Below, one piece after another: positions 23,339 through 34,926 of a stretch of DNA of 64,000 nucleotides; the stretch's first letter is position 1, and every line of letters begins with the position of its first letter. Both the position numbers and the translations under genes were made by a program. This stretch comes from Histoplasma ohiense (taxonomy: Eukaryota > Ascomycota > Eurotiomycetes > Onygenales > Ajellomycetaceae). The notes beneath the pieces were generated by a model, which was not told the origin of the DNA, searched no databases, and was given only the letters and a program-made list of their open reading frames with translations. The DNA lies in contig JAEVHH010000005.1 of assembly GCA_017607445.1 (NCBI GenBank), forward strand, positions 2,237,001-2,301,000, in the 5' to 3' direction.

Positions 23339-24607
23339 ATGTTTGCTCAGCGAACTGCCTTCACTCTCGCCCGGCGTACCCCCATTAGGGCCGTTGCCAG
23401 GCGGTCTTTTTCCGCATCGGTCATCCGACGTACGCGCCCGCCTTTCGATTTTCTCCATTCCGTTTTCACAAAGCCCAATTTGTGTTCCAACGACTTTTCA
23501 ACAATGCTCAATTCTAAAAAGCGCTTTTTGGCCTAGTGAATTTCCGAACTGATTGCTAATTTTCCACCTTCATTCTTTTCCAGGCGATGCTGGGAAGCCG
23601 GCCACGTCGAAATGGGACCCTAAGCCCGGAGAGCCTGTAGGCAAGCTTGTTTCATTCGAGGGTTAGTCAACGGATTTTCGTCTGCTCTAATCTCGTCCAT
23701 CTTTATCTCGATTAGATGTTCGGCATCGTATACTGTTTTATGGGCGATTGATTCATTTGATCATACAGCTACAGCTGTTGTCAATCACCCAAACCTGATC
23801 GGAATAACATTACACATGACACTTAGGAAACAAACTCTGACTGTTTTAACATAGATATCGCGGAGCAAACCGACCTTCTACCTCCCGGTGCGAAGCCCGG
23901 AACCATGCCCACAGACTATGAACAGGCAACTGGCTTGGAAAGATTGGAACTTCTAGGAAAAATGCATGGAATTGATGTTTTCGATATGCGACCGCTTGAT
24001 TCGTCGAGAATGGGTGTGTGACTTCCGGTGCCTTTTATTCCGTATCTCATTCAAACATGCAACTCTGGCTAGTGAAGTTGAGACTGCGGGTAATATTTGG
24101 GACTGAACCCATATACAAATTTTGGCAGGAACCTTAAATGACCCGATTATCGTCAAATCTGGTGGAAATGAGCAATACGCCGGCTGCACTGGATACCCCG
24201 CGGACTCCCATTCTGTCGTGTGGCTCACGGTAAGGATCATTTCAATTAGAGTTCCATTCTCCATCCATGCACTTTTCCATTTGGGTCATACGGCGGTGAC
24301 TTATTTAATACGTATTCTAGGTATCCCGCGATCGACCAATCGAGCGATGCTCAGAGTGTGGAAACGTCGTTAAGATGGAATATGTTGGACCTGAGAACGA
24401 TCTCCATGCTCATCACGGTACGTGGGCTTGTTCATTACGTAAATCATGATTGGACTTGTCAATTTGTGAATGATGCATATTCTTCAAATATGTATTCGGA
24501 TGTATCACAATGCTGACACGTATATACGTTTAGATGAACACCACCATGCTCACGAAGATATAAAGACTATGGCTGACTTCGTCAAGCCCGAGTACTGGTA
24601 TAAATAA
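23339..24607 (+). CDS. cox4: Cytochrome c oxidase subunit 4 (CoxVb family)
   Basis: Nuclear-encoded subunit of mitochondrial respiratory complex IV on the inner membrane, equivalent to yeast Cox4 and mammalian COX5B. Six exons: 23339-23429, 23584-23661, 23855-24013, 24129-24229, 24321-24417 and 24534-24607. All junctions are GT-AG and in frame, giving 199 residues. The N-terminus (MFAQRTAFTLARRTPIRAVARR) is rich in Arg and hydroxylated residues and lacks acids, a typical mitochondrial presequence. The family core follows: DLLPPGAKPGT, LERLELLGKMHGIDVFDM, LNDPIIVKSG, and zinc-type Cys at C129 (AGCTG) with C153/C156 (RCSECG). The His-rich tail is characteristic of fungal homologues. The promoter carries telobox-like and CCAAT sites. 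It sits alone within the gene-sparse tract between regulator genes A and B. Identification is secure. Confidence 0.96.
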
Positions 24608-25776
24608 ATAAATACCTGAGCGTCTTTGAGAGAATGAGGAAATGTTTTGACATTGTCTGCCTACTTTCGAATTATGAAGTCACAAATTGACCTTATGTAG
24701 AACATGTCAACAAAACAATATTTTACCATTTCCGTTCTCTCATCACCTAAACACACATACGCATGGCGAACCCCGTCTCTCTCTGTATATTTCTCATTTG
24801 CATTCTTACCTTATTGCGATCGCGTGGGTCACATAGCGACTCTACTCAATCTCCCAGCTGACATTTTCTTTTCATTTCCTCATGTAGATTAATGTAGCTT
24901 TTACAACATGAACAAAGAGGGGATCTTTTGTTTCTTTTCTTTTTTTTGACCATTGATGGAGGTGGAAGGATGGTTGGTTGTACAGCAGGGCACCAGCAAC
25001 CGTGGATATTGAGGCATTTGATAGTCTAGATGCCTTCAATTTACTTTCAGGTATTACATGTTGGCCCGTACAGCCAAATGACCTGCAAAGAAAAAGTACG
25101 AATTAATTAAATTCATCATCTAAATTTTGTCATCAGCTCTATTCCCTTCAACCTCGTTTCTACTTCATTCAATTTACATTCTGAGTACCAAGGCCTTTTC
25201 GAACCGCACATTCAATTATCTGTGATCAATAGGCATTGTTGGAAATTATCCTAATCTTGTCAGTTCACACATTCCTCAATACAAGACACTCAAAACACCC
25301 TACAGATGTGCACAGATCCATGCATTTATTCACATACCTCCCCTGTCTCTGATAAAATATGTCTATCATAGTCAACAATCCTGTCTCCCTGTATTGATTT
25401 TGAGTCTCCTTTAGCTCTCCCCAGAGTTGCATTAACATAGCTTTGATCGCCAGTTCATGTTTTACAAAAAGCTTCTCACTCTACCAAGATAGCTATGCAT
25501 GCTCAGGTTCAATGATTTTCTTGTTCACTCTCAGATTCTTCGCCTATGTCACTTACTTATTTCAGTCTTCGTGCCCCTTTTCTTGGGAGAAACAGTTAAC
25601 AGTCAACCTCCAAGACGTAACGATTATGAGTCATAACGCTCCTTTTATATCCATTCCTGCCCTCTCTTTGGGAGATAAGCTCTTTTTGGCCGCTTAAACC
25701 TGATGTAGGGGATGAATTTGAGTGGACCAAAATAGGAGCCGGATGTCAAAAGTCGGTTCTTTCATCGCTTTCCAAT

Positions 25777-25778
<2 letters not shown>

Positions 25779-25817
<39 letters not shown>
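25779..25817. repeat. TC/GA dinucleotide microsatellite
   Basis: About 19 uninterrupted TC units. Polypyrimidine on the plus strand, so GA on the minus. It is a simple repeat likely to be length-variable between strains. Confidence 0.95.
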
Positions 25818-25819
<2 letters not shown>

Positions 25820-28800
25820 AGATTTCCAACCCTCACCATGACAGAGGGCGACTCTGTTTCTTCTCCCCGCACAGGGAAGTTGTATTCATTGTGGCAATGG
25901 GCTGGGAAGTGCCTTGCTCCACTCTTGCAGTTGCGGTTGGTGCACATCACAGCATATTCGTCTCCCCACACGTACGTAAATATATTACCTACAATCGTAC
26001 GTTAGTTGCATATCAACGGTGTGGAAATGTAACTGCTTCCTTGGCGAAAGTTGGAAGATACCGTCCGTATGGACATATTAATGCTGGAGAACCTAATGTG
26101 TTTTTGATCACATCCTAAAGGACGCCTGATATCCAAGGTTCCCCATTTGACAAAAGGGCTATTCACACGATGCTACTGCTCTCAGAGGACAGTGAAGACT
26201 GAGATTGTCGGATCAAACATCAGCGGAGATGTGGTGGGAGATGAATTGTGCGATATGTAGCACTACCATAAGATAATTTGTTATGGTACATGCTAGTACC
26301 TATGATTCCCCATCTCATCCGGCCATATCACTGGTCATCCCTGGTGCAAAATTAAAATTACCTGCAAGCTAGAGTAGTTTGTGACAGACCACTATCAACG
26401 GTGTTGACGGAATGGACCACATTTCTCACGGTCGAGGAATGTCTGGCTCGTTGAAAAAGTAGAAAATTTGTGGACGTATACATATTTGGTCCCAGAGAGT
26501 AGCACCCCATTCCTGTTGGACTACCGGAACCAAGGCTACGGAGAACGGAGAATAACCACCTCCCCTTGTTTTAAGCACAACCCATTCAGCGAAATCAAAC
26601 AGCTGCTGTAAATATCGCTGAAGAAACTAGGGAGAAGCGTGGGGATCAAGGCTTATCGGGAACGGAACGGCCAATATTTTGGAGATAGTAAAACACGCAC
26701 CGCGACACAATCAGCAGAATCAGAGAGAAACATCTTTTAAAGTGCTGTGCCGTTGTGCTATCTGCTCGGGTAACTTCTTAAACAAAAAGACGGAAAACGG
26801 TGCGAACAAGTGCCACGCAACCTGATTGAACAAGAAACATTCCAATGCATACACAACAGCTAGTAGAGTATATCCTTACCCGAGCGAATAGGGATAGATG
26901 AGTATCAGCGGTTGATGGTAGGAGTGGTACGGAGTAGGATGCGGATGTTCGACTCGGGTTGGCAGAACGATGATGAATAAGTCCTTTCAGAATATGCATT
27001 CGGTAGACACGTGTAAGCGAGTAGACATGGATGACGGAACGAAATACCACAAGCAGGCGGGTTAACAGGAACTTGATGCCCTCGGGTGGTATAGAAGGAG
27101 GAAACATCTGGAATTAAACTGTAATTAGGGTTGAATTTTGCAGTCATATGTTCGGTCAAGCATTTCCGGCAAATAATCCAGTGTCTCAAAATAATACATC
27201 ATCATGTAGCCTAGGAAAACCCTTTTATCCAGTGGTGGTTTAGGAGGAAACCTAAGGAGCATATGTTCAGTATCTCAGGTCGTGTCTACACGATTATTTT
27301 CTGATTGCCCACGAGGATAAATAATCGAGATTGCGGGACAGAGAAGACTAAACCTCGATTGATCTCGCCTTCAAAGCTCAAGACGAATAATGACTAACCA
27401 TGGGTGATAACGAAACAAAGAACATCACCGTAACTATTGAAGCTTTGGAGGGTTGATTCAGGTTGGCCGAGCTAAAAGTCCGGTTGCGCAAACTGACAAC
27501 ACAGAAAGTGCTATTCGCAGGTAAGCCATGGGATCTAGCTTCGTGGTTCGGAAGCACCGAATTCCGAGAGGAAAACTGCAACGCAAACTTCAGAGAGGAT
27601 GGCCAAGCGAATGAAGAGTCGTTGACTGACAACCTGTCGGCGGGGAAGGTATTGCGAATAGTTAGTCGTCGTTCCTGGAACGATATCACTGTGGTATATT
27701 AGGGTATTCAACGGAGGCACTTTTCAGAGAGCTGACACACAGATCAATAAAGATTGAGAGAGGAGGAGCAGGGAAACGATCAAAATGTCCAAATGTTCAC
27801 CAATCCCCGTAGGTAAAATCCACGGATACCGAAAGGGAAAAAATAAACGCTACGTTCGTGTATCCTAGACTGAAACGAACGGGACGATTGAGGGGAACAC
27901 ACCCACTATCTTTGCAAATGTTGGTGAGGCACAGAGGGAAAATGCGGCAAAAGCAGTAGAAAGATACACCAAGAAAGGGCAATTCTTGTCCTCCCGCACA
28001 TGGAGCACAGAATCATACATCATGCTTGCGGCCAGTGTAGTTTTATCCAACCAAGGCTTCAGGTGTCTCTGACACAAGCATCCACCGGGTTGCATCCGGT
28101 GAATATACCTGCAGCAAAATGTAGCAGCACCTGTAAAAGAAGATAATTGATAGCAAATAACATAGCAAAATGTGACAAGTGAAGCTGCGTGGCGATACTT
28201 CTTCTCCCGTTGGTGGTCTATTCACTACAGACTGTACTAATGTTATGTTCGGTGTACCACATCTGTAATGGTTAAATCAGGATAGATGCAGGATGTTTCC
28301 TTGCCCTGGCAGAGTATGTGAAATGGTCTACCTCTTTGACAACAACAAGGTGGTTGTTGAGAGAACCCAACGGATCTCCTCCGATGAAAGGGAAATAGCA
28401 AAATGAAAATAACGACGCGCGCTGTGTCGGAGTGCTGAAACAGTTTTTATGCTGTTTTTGATTTGCTCTCATTTTTTGACAGTGTCTCTTATGTAAATAA
28501 CACCTCAGATGAAGGATGGGGAAAAGAAAGGAATTACTAAGAACCAATGTAGATACATCCATCAAAATTGAGAAGCGCAAGATCAAAATTGCCCAATCAA
28601 CTGAGCCATCAAGTGTAGAAAAAACATGTGAAATAAATAAAAATTAAAAGCAAAAGCAAAAGGAGTCATTTTATACTGAATGTTGGTCAATGAAATGAAT
28701 GAATTGCAGTTGACCATTCACCTCACTCACAGGGAGACCTTGTCCACAGCAAAAACAAAAAAAAAAAGATAGAAATGATATAACAATACTAGATAGTTAG

Positions 28801-29493
28801 CAAGTCATGTCCAGAAGTGTGTGTCTTAGTGGGTAGTTAGATGTGGAAATGATAAGCCAGCAGACAGAAAGACAGACAAGAAAAGAGAAGAAAATGATTG
28901 TTGAAGACATCTGAATTCAACAATATGAAACTTCTGCTCTTCTTCATCAAGCTCAAAGATTCATGTGCTTCTGCATTGCAGTGTATGTAACTAACCACCT
29001 ACCAGGTGAAAAACATAAAAGGATGATGAGGTTGAAACATAGAAAGCAGGTTGTACAGCTGGACAAATGAAACCATCTGCCCTCTACAGCAACAGTCACA
29101 GTTGCAGACATTTAGAACCTCAGCAAAATGTCTCTCTGCTTGCTAAGTATTTCCCGTGTGTACGCGCGGAAGTCAAAATGCTGTGGTCAAAGAGACAAGC
29201 AAAAAAAAGCATCCACACAATACTAGTAGTTAGAATCATTCAGACATCACTCCCAGACAGGATATTCCCGCAACTAGATACTATCATTATTATGAAGAAT
29301 TAACCATGCATGATGCATGAAATGCATATTTGTGCAGAATTTCCCTGTTCAATTTCTAACCCCCCCTTCTTGCATCAACATATTTACTATACATATTTAC
29401 GTCAGAGGACCATTCTTGACATGCTGTTTCTCTATTTATTTTGTAAATTTCCCATAGATCACTTTTCCCAGGCAGCGATATAAGGATTGGGTT

Positions 29494-29560
29494 GGGGGAG
29501 GGGGAGGAAAGGGGAAAAAAGAAAAAGAAAGAAAGAAAAGAAAAGAATAAGGAATAAAAT
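29494..29560. repeat. Polypurine block
   Basis: Almost pure G/A on the plus strand, grading from G-rich (GGGTTGGGGGAGGGGGAGG) into A-rich AAAGAAAG units. No coding potential is seen. Confidence 0.7.
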
Positions 29561-30631
29561 ATATAGATAGATAGGTCAACGGAAAGACAGAAAATAATTT
29601 CCACTCAGTCCCATTGCTCCCAAATTGCTGCCATCATCAGTATGCGCAATAATAACCCTAACAACCCAACAACACCCATCCTCGTCTCCTCACATCAATA
29701 CAAAAGATGAGAGGATGAAGTTAAGGCCTTACACACTCTATTCTGTTTGTGTGCCATCCGCCCTCGTGATCTATATCAATATGGAGACGATGAGAGTGAT
29801 AGTGGGGAACTATCTAACTTCGTCATTCAAAAGAAATAGCTCACTTCTGCATCAAGAACACTAAAAAGAAAGAGCGACTAACTTATACATTGAGTTTATC
29901 CATGGAGAAAAAGGTCTTTGCGGAAGCCTGGGTAAAGTGGGGAAACCTGCCAGCTTATTTTAATTTTCTGTATACAAAGCTGGTCTGATTTGTTTTTCCA
30001 GTTGGTTTTGATATGATATACCACCCGAATTCAAGATTGGAAGTAATGGGACGCACAATAGGAAAATGTATAAGAGAACAGGGGAACAGAGAGGGAGGGG
30101 CGGGGGTTTGAATCAAGAAATCTGAAGAACGGAATAAAACCAATAAAAAAAAAAGTAGGTACGGAAATGAAAGAATTACACAAGAAAAGAAGGTAATTAG
30201 CAACCAAACGATCCTGTTCGCATTCATATAGATATGTTGCCCAATGAGCCGTTTCCCGAAAAACCCCATTCCCAAGCACAGAGAGGCATTTTGAAAGGAA
30301 AAAAAAGATGAACAGAAGTGAAAAATGAAAGAAATGAGTAGAAAAGGGTAGATTGAGAACATAGGAAACGGGGGTATAGCAATCGCGTGAAAACTGCATG
30401 GACTTGCCCCACCTTGTTACTAACCACTATAATAAGGTGTGAACGCCCAGCCTAAACTCCTGAAGCCTGCGATTCGCTTACTCGTCATAATGTTGCGGCA
30501 ATTCATAAATAGCTTCCTGGATGAGAATAGTGACATAGTGGGGATATACAACGGCACAAGCACGAGTGTCAGTTGTCAGGAAAGAGGGTGGATATAGTAT
30601 AAAAAGTAATTTTCCGAGCTCGAGGTACATC

Positions 30632-31853
30632 TTAGATGCTTTTAAAATGCTCCTTGGCGTATTGCTCACAAGCCTTTTTCGTTCAAATGTTAGAATATTC
30701 CGGTCAATGAACTCGGAGCTGGGGAAAATCACCTTTGCTGGCTTCCCAATTTTCTGCCCAATGACTTTCCATTTATTTGATTCGTATTCTTTGATGGCAT
30801 CGCGTAGTGTTATGGACTAAGAGCACGTTAAAGCTAGAAACGGCGACATGTTTTAGTTGATATCATAACACACCTCCTCCTCAGTGAATTCAGCATAATG
30901 CATGTCCTATGTTCCAGTTAGATCGATACAGGTATCTAATATCACACTTGTGGCAAAGGCACGAGGGGAAAAAACTAACCTTGTACCAATGTTTCTTCAC
31001 ACTTCCTTCAGTTCGCATGGGGAAGGTCTGGTGTACCACATACTGTTAGACTTTGATATTTTATACACTCCGTATGTAACGGAGCCTCTTCTAGGCCGGC
31101 ACGAAATTAAGCTCGACGAACCTTGGCAATCTCACTCCAAGTGCTCCCAGCATCGCGCATAGTCTTGAGTCGTTGCTCCTCCTCTGCCGTCCATGGCGTG
31201 TTTGTTCGACCCTTTTTTTTTACCGTAGTTTCGGGCGAAGTTGGTGCGCCAGCTGTACTAGTAGTAGTGGTATTTCCCTCGCCTTCAATAGCACCTGTTA
31301 GCGGGGGAGGCGCCATGGCGGCCAAAGAAGCAGTCTGGAGTGACGCACGTCGCTTCCGGGGATTTGGAGCTGCTGGGGCTGGAGCTGGGGCTGGAGTAGA
31401 AATGGGCACCATAGAGGCGCTTTCGAAGGGGCCAGGCCCGGTAAAAGGAGGAGGCTGCTGCTGTTGCTGTTGGTTTAGGAGGTGCGTGGGTGTGTTGGAG
31501 GCAACAGCTGTTTTGATGCGCTTGGAAGTTGGGGGAGATCTATGAGAAAGACGAGAATATGGGTTAGTAAACCCCATTCTTGAATAAACAACTTGGCCGA
31601 CAGCATGCTTAACGTCTAGGACGACGCCACAGAGCAAACGAATGAAGCATCCCGACCTGACGCTGGCGATACCATAGCAGTTGGGAGAGTAATTATGGCA
31701 GAAGAGAGGGGGAGAGGGGGAGAGGGGAGAAAGCAGGTTTTCGAGGCAAAAGTAAGGCAGGTTTTGTTCTGATTAGAAAACTGCGATAGCAGTAGAAGAT
31801 ACTCACGACATATTAGGGAGAGGAGGCCTCGACGCAAAAACCGGCCAATTCAT
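30632..31853 (-). CDS. SANT/Myb-like putative DNA-binding protein (gene B)
   Basis: Six exons on the minus strand: 31807-31853, 31122-31539, 30980-31027, 30874-30906, 30733-30816 and 30632-30673. They join in frame to 223 residues beginning MNWPVFASRPPLPNM. The middle is low complexity (QQQQQQPP, APAPAPAP), with basic patches KRIK and RKRR that could serve in nuclear import. Repeat 1 begins at W132 (WTAEEEQRLKTMRDAGSTW) and runs through MRTEGSVKKHWYKDM. Repeat 2 begins at EFTEEE and continues SITLRDAIKEYESNKWKVIG, IGKPAKACEQYAKEHF. The intron after TEEE is phase 0, the same place as in genes A and C. The first intron (267 nt) contains a GGGGAGAG tandem repeat. I infer the last intron (after GKPAK) from family conservation; read-through would still be open. 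Donor GTTCGT after exon 2 is unusual. Transcription-factor role is inferred from the fold. The gene faces away from D, with a 6.8-kb shared upstream interval. Confidence 0.85.
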
Positions 31854-33532
31854 CTGTAGAGATACGAAGATTAATTAGTTAGCCTTGGCCGGGTCGTTCG
31901 TTGATGAAGCGGCGAAAACCGTGCAAGAAAACGTTACACACTAGGATCGGAAGCGACGAATACCGCAAGCCTGATCTCGAAGATCAAACCGGGACAGGAA
32001 CATGGAATGAAGCGTGGGGGAGCTTGAGAGATGATTGTACAAACACTGGAGAAAGAAACAAATGGAGACAGAAGGGCGATTGGTAGGGGGGAGTAGAGGG
32101 TGGGGAAGTATCGTGATGTAGGGCGACCTTTGAGACGACAAAAAGTAAAAGCAGTTGTGTCTTAAGTGATGAATCGGCGGACAAGGAATGGGTGGGAGGA
32201 AATGGCAGAAGCCGCAAAGTATCTATCAATAGGGAGCCTTAAGAGAGAAAAGTATTAGGAGAGCGCGTAGGGAACTGGGGGGGAGGTATGATGGCATTGC
32301 ATGTAAGTTAATGTACTGTACCTTGTCAGGAGTAGGGCAGGTAACTGCAAGTAGAGAGCAACAATTCAGTACAGTAAAATAGAGAGCATCCGATGATGCG
32401 GAATGCAGAGGGCTACAAGGCCAGAATGCCGGGGGGGTGGATGGCAAAGGGAGGTGGGCAAATGTCGTAGTAACAGACGTTGACCGATGTAGTTGACGGA
32501 GTTATAACTGAAGGTGAAGGGGGCGTGGCGAGCGGGCAAGTAAGCTGGAGATGCGGGGAACCTCCAAAGTTCCGCAGCAAGAGCAAAGTCAATGTCTGGT
32601 AATTTTATACGACTAATACAAGCTAACTGCGGGAAAGCCTTTGGGATGACGCCTTTACACGGGCAATACATCGGATTAACCATGACATCTCGTCGACACT
32701 CGCGCTCCTTGTTGTTTTACACTACTGCGCCGCCGTACCGTACAAGAGGCTAGCACGAGTAACTTCTTCCACTTTACTCCGTACGAGCACCACCATTGAC
32801 TTCATCATTGATCTTTGGGTTTGGGATAGCAGTATTGTGCTGACGGTGAATATACCATTGAAATGTTCTATTATTTTGACAGCTGATTCCGTCTAGCTAG
32901 CCAACTTTGTCTGTACGCAGGGACGAGGGAGTTGACCAAGGTAAACAAATTCTTGGAACTTCGATCCTGCCCGCTCCATCGTGCATTTCCGCACCATGAG
33001 ACCAAGAGTCCCGTGCATGCAACTTACGCCATTAGCCACCATGTATCAGACCTGTATTCAAGGGAGGGGCACAAGGGATAATTGCTTTTTCTTTTTCTTC
33101 TTGTTTTTTTTGTTTGTTTCTTTCGACGGGGGGCTCTATCTACAGCTGAAATGTATGCGAATCAACCACCAAGGTGAATAGGCTGATTATTCTTCCCTCA
33201 CGCTGCGAAGGAACAGAAGCACTCAGAAAATAGACGAAAGTTCATTCAGCAGTTTGTTCAGAAGTAACTTGCTCTCTGGCTCGACGGAACAACTTCTGAC
33301 GCAACCAATCGATACTAGCCTTGGAAGGTCGCGACCAAAGTCATGACCAGCCGCTCTTGGAACCCGAGGACGCTAAGAAGGGCCATATGGTTCTTTTTAA
33401 CCTGATTTTGCGTCCAGCGATGCTGATAGGTATTTGTCCAACCCAGCTCTCAAAATTCGGACAAATATCAGACGTATGACCAAGTCCCCGTTTTCAAATT
33501 TGAGGTGATTGGTGGGGAGGGGACATTAAATT

Positions 33533-33564
33533 CACACCCAAAAATCCATGGATTTTTGGATGTG
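33533..33564. repeat. 32-bp near-perfect palindrome
   Basis: Centred on the CCATGG at 33546-33551. The inner 22 bp (33538-33559) are a perfect inverted repeat with left arm CCAAAAATCCA; the outer 4 bp on each side (CACA/TGTG) also pair, leaving one mismatched pair (33537/33560). It could form a cruciform or bind a dimeric regulator. Confidence 0.85.
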
Positions 33565-34901
33565 CAGAGCTTTGCCCGAGTTATTAACCAGAGGGTTGCC
33601 TTGGGCAAGCAACCTTTACATACGTGATACCCCAGAGGTACAGATTTTTGACCTCTCATGACTTCCCAAAACAAGCATAGAACAACTCGAGTTCAATACA
33701 ACTTTTTTGCTTTCTTGAATTTGTTGCGATAAGCTGGAACATAGCATCATAAAGTTGAAGTTTGATACGAGAACAAAATCAGCTTATAAATTACACGTAA
33801 ATAATGGGGAAGCTACATCTCTTTACTTAGATACTTAGATAGTATTTCAGAAATAAATGACATTCGAGCGGTTGGTTCGGAGTCATTTCCTTCATCTACC
33901 TAGGTCGTCAATATCATTATTCTGCTGGCACTTTGGGGCTCAATCCCACCTTGCTGTTGGTGAACTGTAGTGCAGATTCTTAGCCAATTTTTGAATGGAT
34001 GCACATGGGGAGGCATGGTAGAATCTATAAAGAGAAAGGCGAGATTGACAAGGCGACAGAACTCAATTTTGACAATTGTATATCTAATTGTACTTACAGC
34101 TTTATCTAGTGATGTGGGAGAGAGGTACAACGCAAGGTACATGTACATGGTATGACGACAAGGTACCCGTCATGGACCATAGCTTAATTCAACATTCAAC
34201 CTGATAGATGGGATGCATGCTTCATCAGAACATCTCATTTTTATGGAGAACTTCTGGAACATTTTCCGTAACTGGTAACCATTGTTCGCCCGGGAAACTG
34301 TTTGGATTCAGGATCGGCTGAACAAAATCTCAAACAACCTCCAACCCCTTCCACCCTTAAATCAAATTTATTTGTCAAAATGGACCTGTATACAACTCCG
34401 CTGTAACTTCGGAAGGCCCGCCGTATCATGTTTTGAATGGAATTGCCGTGCGTCACACACGTGTGCACGAGTACAGCTATGAAGGGTACAAAGTAAAGCT
34501 TCCACCACTACCTGCTATTAGCCTGTTCCATCTCGCCATGCAAAAGAAGATAATGAAACAATAAAAAGATGCCCATGAGAGGGATCAGAAGTGAGAACCA
34601 GCCAATCCTCTCCAGACTTCATAATGTCGAAAATTTAAGAAATCCCGAATGCAGAAAGACTTCTAGATGCTTAACCCTTGTTTAGCTGACTCAAGGAATG
34701 GGTCTTTTTGATAGGCAGCCGGAGGATCGACAAGTTTACCTGTCCAACCCTTGAGAAAAAAGAAAAAGAACAAGATGGGAAGTCATTTAATGAGTACCCT
34801 GTTTCCTTGGTCACATTCGAGCCCATTTATAGTTGCCGGGTTGGGGTTGAGTTAAACAATCCCGTATGGAATTTTCCTCAGCCTTCTTCGGATGATCAAT
34901 C

Positions 34902-34926
34902 TTTTTTTTTTTTTTTTTTTTTTTTT
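34902..34926. repeat. Poly-T tract of about 25
   Basis: Uninterrupted run of T on the plus strand. It could be a simple repeat or the poly-A tail of an old minus-strand retroposed sequence; no element body is recognisable beside it. Confidence 0.85.

Larger units (their letters stand above)
24608..30631. other. 6-kb gene desert between COX4 and gene B
   Basis: Low-complexity and AT-rich sequence with no gene I can support. It includes a long TC microsatellite (entered separately), a TACGGAGTA copy at 26928-26936 and a purine-rich block at about 29490-29560. The frame at 27463-27702 has no ATG and no family resemblance. This is the downstream flank of both genes, since COX4 and gene B converge here, so a promoter function is not expected over most of it; long 3' UTRs or non-coding RNA are possible. 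Confidence 0.35.

Noticed and set aside
27463..27702. 79-codon plus-strand frame
   Set aside because: It begins at TTG with no in-frame ATG, has no splice partners and no recognisable motif.
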